Shown: positions 6,944-14,805 of the stretch, piece after piece
Position numbering within the stretch: position 1 is the first letter of the stretch
Layout: the number at the start of each line of letters is the position of its first letter
Assembly (NCBI GenBank): GCA_900552925.1
Contig: USBH01000003.1
Span: 1 to 17,523, forward strand
Source of the DNA: an uncultured Oscillospiraceae bacterium
GTDB taxonomy: Bacteria > Bacillota > Clostridia > Oscillospirales > Acutalibacteraceae
Length of the DNA: 17,523 nt
Direction of reading: 5' to 3'
The notes under the pieces: model-generated
The model's database searches: none
What the model was told of the DNA's origin: nothing
Seen by the model: the letters and a program-made list of their open reading frames with translations, nothing else
Translations under genes and position numbers: made by a program

Positions 6944-7914
6944 GGCTCTACCTCCACGGCGGCGCCGTCCGCCCAGGTGAGGCCGACGGTATCGCCCGGC
7001 ATCAGCGGGGAGTCAATGCCGTGGCGGCTTGCGACGAGCTCGCCGCATTCCTTCGTGTCCACGGTGATGCGCAGCATGCCGCCCGCGAAGGTCTTTTCGC
7101 GGATGACGCCGGTCAGGTAGCCGGGCTCGCCGCGCTGCAGCTCGAGCGCTTCGCTGCGCACGGCGAGACATTTGCCGCCGAGCGTCAGGATGTTGGCGGA
7201 GCCGACGAAGCGCGCGACGAAGGCCGTCTTCGGCCGGTCGTAGATCTCGTTCGGCGTGCCGAGCTGTTCGAAGAGGCCGTCGCGCATCACGGCGATGCGG
7301 TCGGACATGTTGAGGGCCTCCTCCTGGTCGTGCGTGATATAGATAAACGTAATGCCGAGTTTTTTCTGCAATCGCTTCAGTTCCGTCTGCATCATGCGGC
7401 GCAGCTGCAGGTCGAGCGCGCCGAGCGGCTCGTCGAGCAGAAGCACCTTCGGCGAATCGATGACGCTGCGGGCGATCGCGACGCGCTGGCGCTGGCCGCC
7501 GGAAAGCTCGCCGGGCATGCGGCTGCCGAAGCCTTCAAGCTGCACGAGCTCGAGCATTTCGCGCACGCGCGATTTGATCTCCGGCTTCTTCACGCCGCGG
7601 ATCCGCAGGCTGTAACCGATATTCGCCTCCACCGTCATGTGCGGGAAAAGGGCGTAATTCTGGAAAACCGTGTGTACGCCGCGTTTATCGGGTTCGGTGT
7701 TCGTAACATCCGCGCCTTCAAGCAGCACGGTGCCGCTGTCCGGCACCTCAAGGCCTGAGATGATGCGCAGCGTCGTCGTCTTGCCGCAGCCGGAGGAGCC
7801 GAGCAGCGTGATGAATTCACCCGGTTCCACCTTCAGGTCGATGCCGTTTAAGACCGGCACGCCGCCAAAGGCCTTTTTGATCCCTTTTAGTTCCAGAATT
7901 TCGTCCATTTTCAC
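6940..7914 (-). CDS. potA: Spermidine/putrescine ABC transporter ATP-binding protein PotA
   Basis: 324-aa ATPase that powers polyamine uptake. Motifs: Walker A GSSGCGKT (39-46), Q-loop Q85 in FQNYALFP, signature LSGGQRQR (137-144), Walker B LLLDEP with D161/E162, D-loop GALD, and switch histidine H195 in ITHDQEEAL. The C-terminal part (about 235-324) is a TOBE-type domain, shorter than in E. coli PotA (378 aa in total). First gene of the potABCD operon, directly behind a consensus promoter. The start may be the GTG at 7914 (AAGGGAG 7 bases before) or the ATG two codons later at 7908; the ribosome-binding sequence fits either. Confidence 0.95.
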   Translation of the reverse strand: MKMDEILELKGIKKAFGGVPVLNGIDLKVEPGEFITLLGSSGCGKTTTLRIISGLEVPDSGTVLLEGADVTNTEPDKRGVHTVFQNYALFPHMTVEANIGYSLRIRGVKKPEIKSRVREMLELVQLEGFGSRMPGELSGGQRQRVAIARSVIDSPKVLLLDEPLGALDLQLRRMMQTELKRLQKKLGITFIYITHDQEEALNMSDRIAVMRDGLFEQLGTPNEIYDRPKTAFVARFVGSANILTLGGKCLAVRSEALELQRGEPGYLTGVIREKTFAGGMLRITVDTKECGELVASRHGIDSPLMPGDTVGLTWADGAAVEVEP

Positions 7915-7954
7915 GTCCCAGCTCCCTTACAGTTTGTTTCCATATCAATGTATT

Positions 7955-7973
7955 GTCTACCAATTTGGTATAC
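7955..7973. promoter_or_regulatory. Dyad operator candidate in the pot leader
   Basis: A 19-base imperfect dyad with perfect inner arms TACCAA (7958-7963) and TTGGTA (7965-7970), and matching outer GT/AC after one mismatch. It lies 18 bases downstream of the pot -10 box, a position where a bound repressor would block transcription. The shape is like sites of GntR- or LacI-type repressors, but no such gene is in the window. Confidence 0.5.
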
Positions 7974-7990
7974 GTCCCATTTTAGTTCCG

Positions 7991-8019
7991 ATTATAGGGC
8001 AAACACCGCATTCTGTCAA
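7991..8019 (-). promoter_or_regulatory. Perfect consensus sigma-A promoter of the potABCD operon
   Basis: On the minus strand: TTGACA (8019-8014), 17-base spacer, TATAAT (7996-7991). All twelve consensus bases match and the spacing is ideal. Transcription should start near 7984, leaving a leader of about 70 bases. Confidence 0.92.
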
Positions 8020-8035
8020 TGTTTTTGCGGAAAAT

Positions 8036-8749
8036 TTATCCCCAGCCGTCCAGATGGGCGCGCTGCATGGCGCCCATAACTTTCTGCTTTAAGTCGGGAA
8101 AGCTTTTCTCCAGCCCGGCGATCAGCTCGGCCGTGTCCTGCCGGGCGGTCACGCCGTCGGCCGGGCAGCCGCTTTTGACGACGGGCAGCGCGAGCTTTTT
8201 CACGGCGCGGCGGATGTCCGCCTCCTCGCAGAAGACGAGCGGCCGGATCAGGTACAGGTCCTTGCGCGAAAGGTAGCTCTTCGGCGAAAAGCAGCCGATC
8301 TTCCCGCCGTAGAGCAGGTTCATCAGGAAGGTCTGCACCGCGTCGTCGAAGTGGTGGCCGAGCGCGATCTTGCCGCAGCCGGCGTCCTTCGCCATGTCGT
8401 GCAGGATGCCGCGCCGCATCCGGGCGCACAGGCTGCACGGGTTCTCCTCCTTCCGGTCCTCGAAGATGATCTTGCCGAGGTTCGTGCGGCGGATGCGGTA
8501 TTCGACGTCCCACTCGCGGCAGAGCGCTTCGACCGCGCCGTAGTCCGTCTCCGCGCCGCCGAAGCACGGGTCGGCCGTCAGCGCGACGACCGTGTAGCGC
8601 TTCGGGTAGTACCGGCGCATCATGGCGAGCGCGTATAAGAGGTAGAGGGAGTCCTTGCCGCCGGAAACGCCGACCGCGATGCGGTCCCCCTCCTCGATCA
8701 TTCCGTATCTGTCCGCCGCCGCGCGGACGTGTCCCATCAAAGCGTGCAC
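8036..8749 (-). CDS. TtcA-family tRNA 2-thiocytidine synthetase-like protein
   Basis: 237-aa PP-loop ATPase of the TtcA/TtuA group, which adenylates a tRNA base and replaces its oxygen by sulfur (TtcA: 2-thiocytidine at position 32). The PP-loop is SGGKDS at residues 29-34. The three cysteines expected to hold a [4Fe-4S] cluster are present: C105 and C108 in NPCSLCARMRRG, and C195 in VVKSGCPADG. GHHFDDAVQTFLMN (131-144) matches the family's second conserved block. It is shorter than E. coli TtcA (311 aa), as are many clostridial members, so another sulfur-transfer target remains possible. The start is a GTG with AGGAGGG 6 bases upstream. No clear promoter is visible; it lies just past the 5S terminator. 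Confidence 0.88.
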   Translation of the reverse strand: MHALMGHVRAAADRYGMIEEGDRIAVGVSGGKDSLYLLYALAMMRRYYPKRYTVVALTADPCFGGAETDYGAVEALCREWDVEYRIRRTNLGKIIFEDRKEENPCSLCARMRRGILHDMAKDAGCGKIALGHHFDDAVQTFLMNLLYGGKIGCFSPKSYLSRKDLYLIRPLVFCEEADIRRAVKKLALPVVKSGCPADGVTARQDTAELIAGLEKSFPDLKQKVMGAMQRAHLDGWG

Positions 8750-8856
8750 CGGTTTCCCTCCTGTCGTGTAATGCCCGCCGGACTGCGCCCGCGGGGTTGG
8801 ATTAAAAACGCGCCGATAAAACGCGTGCGTTTGAAAGCGCGCAGCGAAAAAAGAAC

Positions 8857-8885
8857 AAAAAAAACGACCATCCTACTGGATGACC
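8857..8885 (-). terminator. Intrinsic terminator of the 5S rRNA gene
   Basis: GACCATCC (8866-8873) and GGATGACC (8878-8885) form an 8-bp stem on the minus strand (two G-U pairs) with a 4-base loop, followed by GTCG and eight T. It lies 10 bases beyond the 3' end of 5S rRNA. Confidence 0.85.
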
Positions 8886-8894
8886 GCTTTGGAT

Positions 8895-9010
<116 letters not shown>

Positions 9011-9043
9011 TATTTTGTTTCCGCCTCATCTGACGGCCTAGTA

Positions 9044-9072
9044 ATAATACCACACCGATTCCGAAATTGCAA
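9044..9072 (-). promoter_or_regulatory. Promoter of the 5S rRNA gene
   Basis: On the minus strand: TTGCAA (9072-9067), 17-base spacer, TATTAT (9049-9044), 34 bases before the 5S 5' end. An A/T-rich run just upstream (9077-9105) could act as an UP element. Confidence 0.72.
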
Positions 9073-9147
9073 GCCTTTTTTTCAAAAAAATTGAATTTTT
9101 CTGGAAAATTCAAGATGTTGTTGTGCGTTGGTTTGGCATACACAGAT

Positions 9148-9180
9148 ATTGTGCCGGAAACCGTCGGCTTCCGGCACAAT
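9148..9180 (-). terminator. Strong hairpin after xylulokinase, no clear T-tract
   Basis: ATTGTGCCGGAA (9148-9159) and its exact complement (9169-9180) form a 12-bp stem with a 9-base loop, 19 bases after the xylulokinase stop. The T-rich tail typical of intrinsic terminators is missing on both strands, so it may instead protect the 3' end of the mRNA or be a small repeat. Confidence 0.6.
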
Positions 9181-9198
9181 GCGGCGTATTGCGAAAGA

Positions 9199-10722
9199 TC
9201 AAAGCGCGGCGAGCGCCTTGTAGCAGTCCTTGAGCGCGGGGTAAAGCTGCGTGTACATGCGGTAGAAGGCCTCGTACTTCGGCACGTTCTCCGCGATCGG
9301 GTCCTGCGGCGGGTTCAGGCGGATCACGCGGCGGCAGCCCTCCTGCACCGAGGGGTACAGGCCTGCGCCGACGCCGGCGAGGATCGCGACGCCGAGCGCC
9401 GGGCCCTCCTTCGAGACGACCGTGCGCACCGCGCAGTTGTACGTGTCGGCGAGCATCTGGCGCCACAGCTTCGAGGTTCCGCCGCCGCCGCACGCGAGCA
9501 TGCCGTCGATCGAGACACCCATGCCCTTCAGGATCTCCACGCTGTCGCGCTGGGAGAACGTGACGCCCTCCATCACGGCGCGCAGCATGTCGTATTTCGT
9601 GTGCATCGCGGAAAGGCCGATGAACGCGCCGCGGCAGTCCGGGTCGAGGTGCGGCGTGCGCTCGCCCATCAGGTACGGCAGGTAAATCAGGCGGTTGCAG
9701 CCGATCGGCGCGCGCGCGGCCTGCTGGTCCATCAGGTAGTACGGGTCGACGCCCATGCCGGCCGCGGTCTCCTTTTCGGCGCTGCAGAAGTTGTCGCGGA
9801 ACCACTTGAGCGAAAGGCCCGCGCCCTGCGTGACGCCCATCACGTGCCAGGCGCCCGGCACCGCGCAGCAGAACGTGTGCACGCGGCCCTTCGGGTCGAT
9901 CGAGATCTTGTCGGTGTGCGCGAAAACGACGCCGGAGGTGCCGATCGTCGTGAACGCCTTGCCGTCCTCGACGACGCCGGTGCCGACGGCCGCGGCCGCG
10001 TTGTCGCCCGCGCCGCCGACCACGATCGTGCCGGCCAGAAGGCCCGTGCGCTTTGCGGCCTCTTCGGAGATCACGCCGGTGATTTCGGGCGATTCATAGA
10101 CCTTCGGCAGCAGCGCCTTGTCGATCTCGAGCTTTTCGAGCACCTCGTCGCTCCAGCAGCGGTTCGGCACGTCGAGCAGCTGCATGCCCGAAGCGTCCGA
10201 GACCTCGGTCGCGAAATCGCCGGTCAGCATGTAGCGGACGTAATCCTTCGGCAGCAGGATGTGCGCGCACTTTTCGTAGATCTCCGGCTCGTTGTTGCGC
10301 ACCCAGAGGATCTTCGAGGCCGTGAAGCCCGTGAGCGCCGGGTTCGCGGTGATCTCAATCAGGCGCTTTGCGCCGACGCGCGCGGTGATCTCCTCGCACT
10401 CCTTCGCCGTGCGCTGGTCGCACCAGATGATCGAGCGGCGCAGCACGTTGCCGTCCCGGTCGAGCATGACGAGGCCGTGCATCTGGCCGGAGATGCCGAG
10501 GCCCTTGATGTCCGCGTTGTTCACGCCGCTTTCCGTGACGACGGCGCGGATCGTGTCCGCCGCGGCGTTCCACCAGTCGAGGGGGTCCTGCTCCGCCCAG
10601 CCGTTTTTCTCCTGGTACAGCGGGTATTCAATCGTTTTCGAGGCGACGACGTTGCCGTCCACGTCGAACAGAACGGTTTTGGTGCCGCTTGTGCCGAGGT
10701 CTACGCCGATCAGATATTCCAC
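9199..10722 (-). CDS. xylB: Xylulokinase (FGGY family)
   Basis: 507-aa cytoplasmic sugar kinase that phosphorylates D-xylulose to xylulose 5-phosphate, feeding the pentose phosphate pathway. N-terminal ATPase-fold motif GVDLGTSGTKT (residues 6-16). The xylulokinase substrate motif ISGQMHGLV is at 77-85, with M81/H82 at the positions of E. coli M77/H78. The catalytic Asp is D240 in GGAGDNAAAAVG. A C-terminal nucleotide motif GGGGTSKLWRQMLAD follows. The GTG at 10722 is chosen because the family start (VEYLIGVDLG) falls there and AAAGGATGG precedes it. Single gene, divergent from the GlpA-like operon. No xylose isomerase is adjacent. Activity on another keto-pentose or polyol cannot be excluded, but the motif favours xylulose. 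Confidence 0.93.
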   Translation of the reverse strand: MEYLIGVDLGTSGTKTVLFDVDGNVVASKTIEYPLYQEKNGWAEQDPLDWWNAAADTIRAVVTESGVNNADIKGLGISGQMHGLVMLDRDGNVLRRSIIWCDQRTAKECEEITARVGAKRLIEITANPALTGFTASKILWVRNNEPEIYEKCAHILLPKDYVRYMLTGDFATEVSDASGMQLLDVPNRCWSDEVLEKLEIDKALLPKVYESPEITGVISEEAAKRTGLLAGTIVVGGAGDNAAAAVGTGVVEDGKAFTTIGTSGVVFAHTDKISIDPKGRVHTFCCAVPGAWHVMGVTQGAGLSLKWFRDNFCSAEKETAAGMGVDPYYLMDQQAARAPIGCNRLIYLPYLMGERTPHLDPDCRGAFIGLSAMHTKYDMLRAVMEGVTFSQRDSVEILKGMGVSIDGMLACGGGGTSKLWRQMLADTYNCAVRTVVSKEGPALGVAILAGVGAGLYPSVQEGCRRVIRLNPPQDPIAENVPKYEAFYRMYTQLYPALKDCYKALAAL

Positions 10723-10808
10723 AAAAATCCATCCTTTCCTGCCGCGCGGAAAAGGCCTGCCCGCACGGCTTTTCTGCCTGTTTTTTCTTTCTTTCATTTT
10801 GATTCATT

Positions 10809-10836
10809 TTTATATTTGTGTCAAGTCTTTTATCAA
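10809..10836 (-). promoter_or_regulatory. Putative xylB promoter
   Basis: On the minus strand: TTGATA (10836-10831), 16-base spacer, TATAAA (10814-10809), about 87 bases before the GTG start. An alternative TTGACA lies in the spacer with a weaker -10 17 bases further on. Confidence 0.5.
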
Positions 10837-10844
10837 GAATTTAA

Positions 10845-10873
10845 TTGAAACTCGCGCGGCGCTGTGCTAAAAT
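10845..10873 (+). promoter_or_regulatory. Promoter of the GlpA-like/DUF1667 operon
   Basis: TTGAAA (10845-10850), a 17-base spacer and TAAAAT (10868-10873). It is divergent from the xylB promoter, with the two -35 boxes only 8 bases apart, so one regulator could serve both. A short CCCC/GGGG hairpin lies in the leader (about 10886-10899). Confidence 0.7.
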
Positions 10874-10942
10874 ATAGAAGAATCCCCCTTCGCAGGGGCG
10901 GTTCCGTGTTTATTTTCGGAGTTGTATGAAAGGGTGAAGAAA

Positions 10943-12382
10943 ATGTATGATGTAGCGGTAATCGGCGCGGGCGTTACGGGCTGCGCGATTGCCAGGGCGC
11001 TTTCGCGCTACAGGGCGAAGCTCTGCGTGCTGGAAAAGGGCGAGGACGTCTGCACCGGCACCTCCAAGGCGAACAGCGCGATCATCCACGGCGGCTTTGA
11101 CGCCGAAAGCGGCACGCTGAAGGCCGCGATGAACGTGCGCGGCAACGCGATGATGACGCAGGTCGCCGAGGAGCTCGACGTGCCGTTCAGGCGCAACGGC
11201 GCGATGGTGCTCTGCTTTGACGAGAGCGAGCGCCCGGGCCTGCAGGCGCTTTACGACCGCGGCGTCCGAAACGGCGTCGAGGGGCTGCGCATCCTCACGG
11301 GCGAAGAGGCGCGGGCGATGGAGCCGAACCTCTCGGACGCGGTCTGCGCGGCGCTCTACTGCCCGTCCTCGGGCATCGTCTGCCCGTTCGAGCTGACGCT
11401 CGGCTTTGCGGAAAACGCGGCCGAAAACGGCGCGGAGTTCCGCTTTGAAAGCGGCGTGACGGCGATCCGCCGGGCGGGGGACCACTATTGCATTGAAACG
11501 GAGAAGGGCCTGGTCGAGGCGCGCGCCGTCGTCAACGCGGCGGGCGTCTACGCGGACGCGGTGCACGACATGGCGCTGCCGCACGCGTTCACGATCACCC
11601 CGCGTGCCGGCGAATACTGCCTGTGCGACAAGACGTCGGGGGGCCTCGTCTCCAGAACGATCTTCCAGATGCCGTCGAAGCTCGGCAAGGGCATCCTCGT
11701 CACGCCGACCGTGCACGGCAACCTGCTGCTCGGCCCGACGGCCTCGGACCTCGAGGACAGGGAGTTCACCGCGACGACGCGCGCCGGGCTGGACTTCGTT
11801 CTGGAGACGGCCGCGCGCAGCGTGAAGAATATCCCGGCGCGGCAGATCATCACGTCGTTTTCCGGCCTGCGCGCCCACGGCGACTGCGGCGACTTCATTC
11901 TGGAGGAGAGCGCCGAGGGCTTCTTCGACGCGGCCGGCATCGAATCGCCCGGCCTCACGAGCGCGTCGGCGATCGGCGAATATATGGCAGAGCTTGTGGC
12001 GGAAAGGCTCGGGCTCGAAAAGAAGGCGGACTTCAACCCGATCCGCCGCGGCGTCGTCCGGCTGAACGAATTGACGGCGGCGGAGCGCGCGGAAAAGATC
12101 CGCGAAAACCCGCTGTACGGCAGCATCGTCTGCCGCTGTGAAACGGTTTCGGAGGGCGAGATCGTCGACGCGATCCGCCGCCCGCTCGGCGCGACGACGC
12201 TCGACGGCGTCAAGCGGCGCACGCGCGCCGGCATGGGCCGGTGCCAGGCGGGCTTCTGCTCGCCGCGCGTCATGGACATTCTGGCGCGCGAGCTCGGCGT
12301 GCCGGTGACGGCGATCCGCAAGAACGGCAGAGGCTCGGAGATCGTCTGCGGCAAAACGGAGAAAGGCGGTGCTGTGCAGTGA
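10943..12382 (+). CDS. GlpA-like FAD-dependent oxidoreductase with C-terminal [2Fe-2S] (BFD) domain
   Basis: 479-aa flavoprotein of the anaerobic glycerol-3-phosphate dehydrogenase (GlpA/DAO) type, which oxidises a hydroxyl of its substrate and passes electrons to an iron-sulfur partner. The FAD-binding GAGVTG is at residues 8-13, followed by CTGTSKANSAIIHGGFD, typical of the family. The catalytic DAO fold runs to about residue 375. The C-terminal BFD-like domain carries four cysteines C397, C399, C434 and C439 (pattern CRC ... CQAGFC), expected to bind [2Fe-2S]. AAGGGTG sits 6 bases before the ATG. The stop overlaps the next gene by four bases (GTGA). Glycerol-3-phosphate is the default substrate by family, but the kinase next door is xylulokinase, so a different polyol phosphate or hydroxy acid is possible. 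Confidence 0.9.
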   Translation: MYDVAVIGAGVTGCAIARALSRYRAKLCVLEKGEDVCTGTSKANSAIIHGGFDAESGTLKAAMNVRGNAMMTQVAEELDVPFRRNGAMVLCFDESERPGLQALYDRGVRNGVEGLRILTGEEARAMEPNLSDAVCAALYCPSSGIVCPFELTLGFAENAAENGAEFRFESGVTAIRRAGDHYCIETEKGLVEARAVVNAAGVYADAVHDMALPHAFTITPRAGEYCLCDKTSGGLVSRTIFQMPSKLGKGILVTPTVHGNLLLGPTASDLEDREFTATTRAGLDFVLETAARSVKNIPARQIITSFSGLRAHGDCGDFILEESAEGFFDAAGIESPGLTSASAIGEYMAELVAERLGLEKKADFNPIRRGVVRLNELTAAERAEKIRENPLYGSIVCRCETVSEGEIVDAIRRPLGATTLDGVKRRTRAGMGRCQAGFCSPRVMDILARELGVPVTAIRKNGRGSEIVCGKTEKGGAVQ

Positions 12383-13635
12383 AACGCGACATTGTCATCA
12401 TCGGCGGCGGCCCGGCCGGGCTTGCCGCGGCGGAGGCCGCCGTGCAGGCCGGCGCGCGCGACGTGCTGATCCTCGAGCGCGACACGCGGCTCGGCGGCAT
12501 CCTGAACCAGTGCATCCACAACGGCTTCGGCCTGCATACCTTTAAAGAGGAGCTGACCGGCCCCGAGTACGCGGCGCGGTTCGAGGCGCGCGTCCGGGCG
12601 CTGCAGATCGAATACAAGCTCGGCACGATGGTGCTCTCGATTTCCCCGGAAAAGACGGTCACGGCGGTCAGCCGGGAGGAGGGACTCGTCACGATCGAGG
12701 CGAAGGCGGTCATCCTCGCGATGGGCTGCCGCGAGCGCGCGCGCGGCGCGCTGAACATCCCGGGCTTCCGCCCGGCGGGCATCTTTTCGGCCGGCACGGC
12801 GCAGCGCCTCGTCAACATGGAGGGCTACATGCCGGGCAGGGAGGTCGTCATCCTCGGCTCGGGCGACATCGGCCTCATCATGGCGCGGCGCATGACGCTC
12901 GAGGGCGCAAAGGTGCGCGTCGTCGCGGAGCTGCAGCCGTATTCCGGCGGCCTGAAGCGCAACATCGTCCAGTGCCTCGACGACTACGGCATCCCGCTGA
13001 AGCTCAGCCACACGGTCACGGAGATCCACGGCAAGGAACGCGTCACGGGCGTGACGATCAGCGCCGTCGACGAAAACCTGAAGCCGGTCCCCGGCACCGA
13101 GGAGTTCTACTCCTGCGACACGCTGCTGCTCTCGGTCGGCCTGATCCCCGAAAACGAGTTGTCCACCGGCGCGGGCGTTGCGCTCTCGCGCGTGACGAAC
13201 GGTCCCGTTGTCAACGAGAGCCTCGAGACGAACGTGCCCGGCATCTTTGCGTGCGGCAACGTGCTGCACGTGCACGACCTCGTCGACTACGTCTCCGAGG
13301 AGGCGGCAGCGGCGGGACGCGCGGCGGCGGTTTATCTCCAGCAGGGAGAACACAGAGAAGATAAGGCGATCCACATAAATGCGTCCGGCGGCGTGCGCTA
13401 TACGGTGCCGAGCGTCATACGCCCGGCGCATATGCCGGAGATGCTGACCGTGCGCTTCCGCGTGGACAATATCTATAAAAATCGCTTTGTCAGCGTGTAC
13501 TTCGGAGACACGCGCGTGCAGCATCGCAAAAAGACGGTGCTCGCGCCCGGCGAAATGGAGCAGATCGTGCTGAAAAGAGCCGATCTGGAAAACGCGGAGT
13601 TTGAGACGATCACCGTCTGCACGGAGGAAAACTGA
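12379..13635 (+). CDS. NAD(P)/FAD-dependent oxidoreductase, partner of the GlpA-like protein
   Basis: 418-aa pyridine-nucleotide-disulfide-type flavoprotein. The N-terminal FAD motif is GGGPAG (9-14) and the second dinucleotide motif is GSGDIG (160-165) in VVILGSGDIGLIMARRMTLEG; the closing FAD motif is PGIFACGNVLHVHDLVDYVSEE. There is no CxxxxC redox-active disulfide; the single C next to GGILNQCIHNGFG is shared with this subfamily. A C-terminal extension of about 100 residues ends the protein. In Clostridia this subfamily sits between a GlpA-like protein and DUF1667 and probably relays electrons between substrate flavin, Fe-S centre and NAD(P). The start is a GTG overlapping the upstream stop (GTGA) with AAAGGCGGTG before it: translational coupling. 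Confidence 0.88.
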   Translation: MKRDIVIIGGGPAGLAAAEAAVQAGARDVLILERDTRLGGILNQCIHNGFGLHTFKEELTGPEYAARFEARVRALQIEYKLGTMVLSISPEKTVTAVSREEGLVTIEAKAVILAMGCRERARGALNIPGFRPAGIFSAGTAQRLVNMEGYMPGREVVILGSGDIGLIMARRMTLEGAKVRVVAELQPYSGGLKRNIVQCLDDYGIPLKLSHTVTEIHGKERVTGVTISAVDENLKPVPGTEEFYSCDTLLLSVGLIPENELSTGAGVALSRVTNGPVVNESLETNVPGIFACGNVLHVHDLVDYVSEEAAAAGRAAAVYLQQGEHREDKAIHINASGGVRYTVPSVIRPAHMPEMLTVRFRVDNIYKNRFVSVYFGDTRVQHRKKTVLAPGEMEQIVLKRADLENAEFETITVCTEEN

Positions 13636-13636
13636 T

Positions 13637-14026
13637 ATGGAAACCAGAAATTTCATCTGCATCAACTGCCCGCTCGGCTGCCCGCTGACGGTCACGCTCG
13701 ACGGCGGGCAGATCGTCTCGGTCACGGGCAACACCTGCAAGCGCGGCGAGGCGTACGCGGTCAAGGAGATCACCGCGCCGGCGCGCACGGTCACCTCGAC
13801 GGTCCGCGTCGTGGGCGGCGAGCGCCCGGTCGTCGCCGTGCGCACAAAGACGGATATCCCGAAGGACAAGATTTTCGACTGCATGGCGGCGATCAACGCG
13901 GCGGTCGTGTACGCGCCGGTCCGTATCGGCGACGTGATCATCGGGAATATCTGCGGCACCGGCGTCGACGTGGTCGCGACGGCGGACAACTGGATGGGAA
14001 GCAAGGGGAACAGAGAACAGGCATGA
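13637..14026 (+). CDS. DUF1667 family cysteine protein
   Basis: 129-aa protein of the DUF1667 family, typically the third member of the GlpA-like / FAD oxidoreductase / DUF1667 set. The N-terminus has CINCPLGCPLTV with C8, C11 and C15, and C34 in GNTCKRGEAYA; four such cysteines suggest a metal or Fe-S site, as in molybdopterin-enzyme-like N-termini, but this is not proven. The C-terminal part (VRIGDVIIGNICGTGVDVVAT) is conserved in the family. The ATG lies one base after the previous stop, with GGAGG 9 bases upstream. The stop overlaps the HAD gene by four bases (ATGA). The function is not established; a role as an electron-transfer or assembly subunit of the upstream flavoproteins is inferred. 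Confidence 0.9.
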   Translation: METRNFICINCPLGCPLTVTLDGGQIVSVTGNTCKRGEAYAVKEITAPARTVTSTVRVVGGERPVVAVRTKTDIPKDKIFDCMAAINAAVVYAPVRIGDVIIGNICGTGVDVVATADNWMGSKGNREQA

Positions 14027-14748
14027 TCGATACAATCTTATTCGACCTGGACGGCACGCTGCTGCCGATGGACAACGACATCTTTACGAAGGGCTATTTC
14101 AAGGGCCTCGCCGCGGAGCTGATCCCGTTCGGCTACGACGCCGGGACGCTGGTCGACGCGGTCTGGCGCGGCACGGCGGCCATGGTGAAAAACGACGGTT
14201 CCCGCCCGAACTGCGAGGCCTTCTGGCAGACGTTTGAGACCGTCATGCCGGGCTGGAAAACCGAGCACCGCGCCGTGACCGACACCTTCTACCGCGGCAA
14301 TTTCGACGCGGCGAAGCGGTTCACCGGCGAAAACCCGCTCGCCCGCCCGCTCATTGACCGCCTGAAACAGGACGGCCTGCACGTGATCCTCGCGACGAAC
14401 CCACTTTTCCCGCGGGACGGCGTGGAGACGCGCCTGCGCTGGATCGGCCTTTCCACGGCGGATTTCGAGCTCGTCACCTCGTATGAGAACATGCACTACT
14501 GCAAGCCGAACCCGAAGTATTTCGCGGAGATCCTCGAAATGACCGGGAAATCCGCAGAGCAGTGCCTGATGGTCGGCAACAACATGGATGAGGACGGCGC
14601 GGCGGCGACGGCCGCGGGCATCCGCACGATGATCGTCACGGACTGCCTGATTAACGAAAGCTGCACGCCGCTGGCCACATATCCGAACACGCCGTTCTCT
14701 GCGCTGTACGATGCGATCCGGACGCAGCGCGCCGCGGCGAACGGCTGA
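14023..14748 (+). CDS. HAD-superfamily phosphatase
   Basis: 241-aa haloacid dehalogenase-type hydrolase, expected to remove phosphate from a small molecule. Motif I is DLDGTLLPM with nucleophile D8 and general acid D10; motif II is the Thr in VILATNPLFPRDG; motif III is the Lys in HYCKPNPKYF; motif IV is MVGNNMDEDGAAA, with acidic Mg2+ ligands. A helical cap lies between motifs I and II, as in subclass I HADs. The ATGA overlap with DUF1667 means it is coupled to the redox operon, so its substrate may be a phosphorylated metabolite made or consumed there, or a damaged by-product. The substrate cannot be read from sequence. Confidence 0.9.
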   Translation: MIDTILFDLDGTLLPMDNDIFTKGYFKGLAAELIPFGYDAGTLVDAVWRGTAAMVKNDGSRPNCEAFWQTFETVMPGWKTEHRAVTDTFYRGNFDAAKRFTGENPLARPLIDRLKQDGLHVILATNPLFPRDGVETRLRWIGLSTADFELVTSYENMHYCKPNPKYFAEILEMTGKSAEQCLMVGNNMDEDGAAATAAGIRTMIVTDCLINESCTPLATYPNTPFSALYDAIRTQRAAANG

Positions 14749-14805
14749 GCGGGCGCAGGGCGCGCCGGAATGGGGCTATGCGCTGGAAATCGGAGGAGAA
14801 GAGAG

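Noticed and set aside
8750..8894. Possible promoter for the TtcA-like gene between the 5S terminator and its start
   Set aside because: Candidate -10 and -35 boxes do not pair at acceptable spacing; several short GC-rich hairpins are within chance expectation for this composition.
9148..9180. Standard intrinsic terminator for xylB
   Set aside because: The stem is strong, but neither strand has the required T-tract; kept only as a hairpin of uncertain role.
9067..10848. 593-codon plus-strand open frame opposite xylB
   Set aside because: It starts inside the 5S promoter region and is antisense to a complete xylulokinase with all motifs; no ribosome binding site.
11548..14004. 818-codon minus-strand open frame opposite the redox operon
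   Set aside because: It overlaps three genes with clear motifs and coupled starts; the translation has no recognisable domain.
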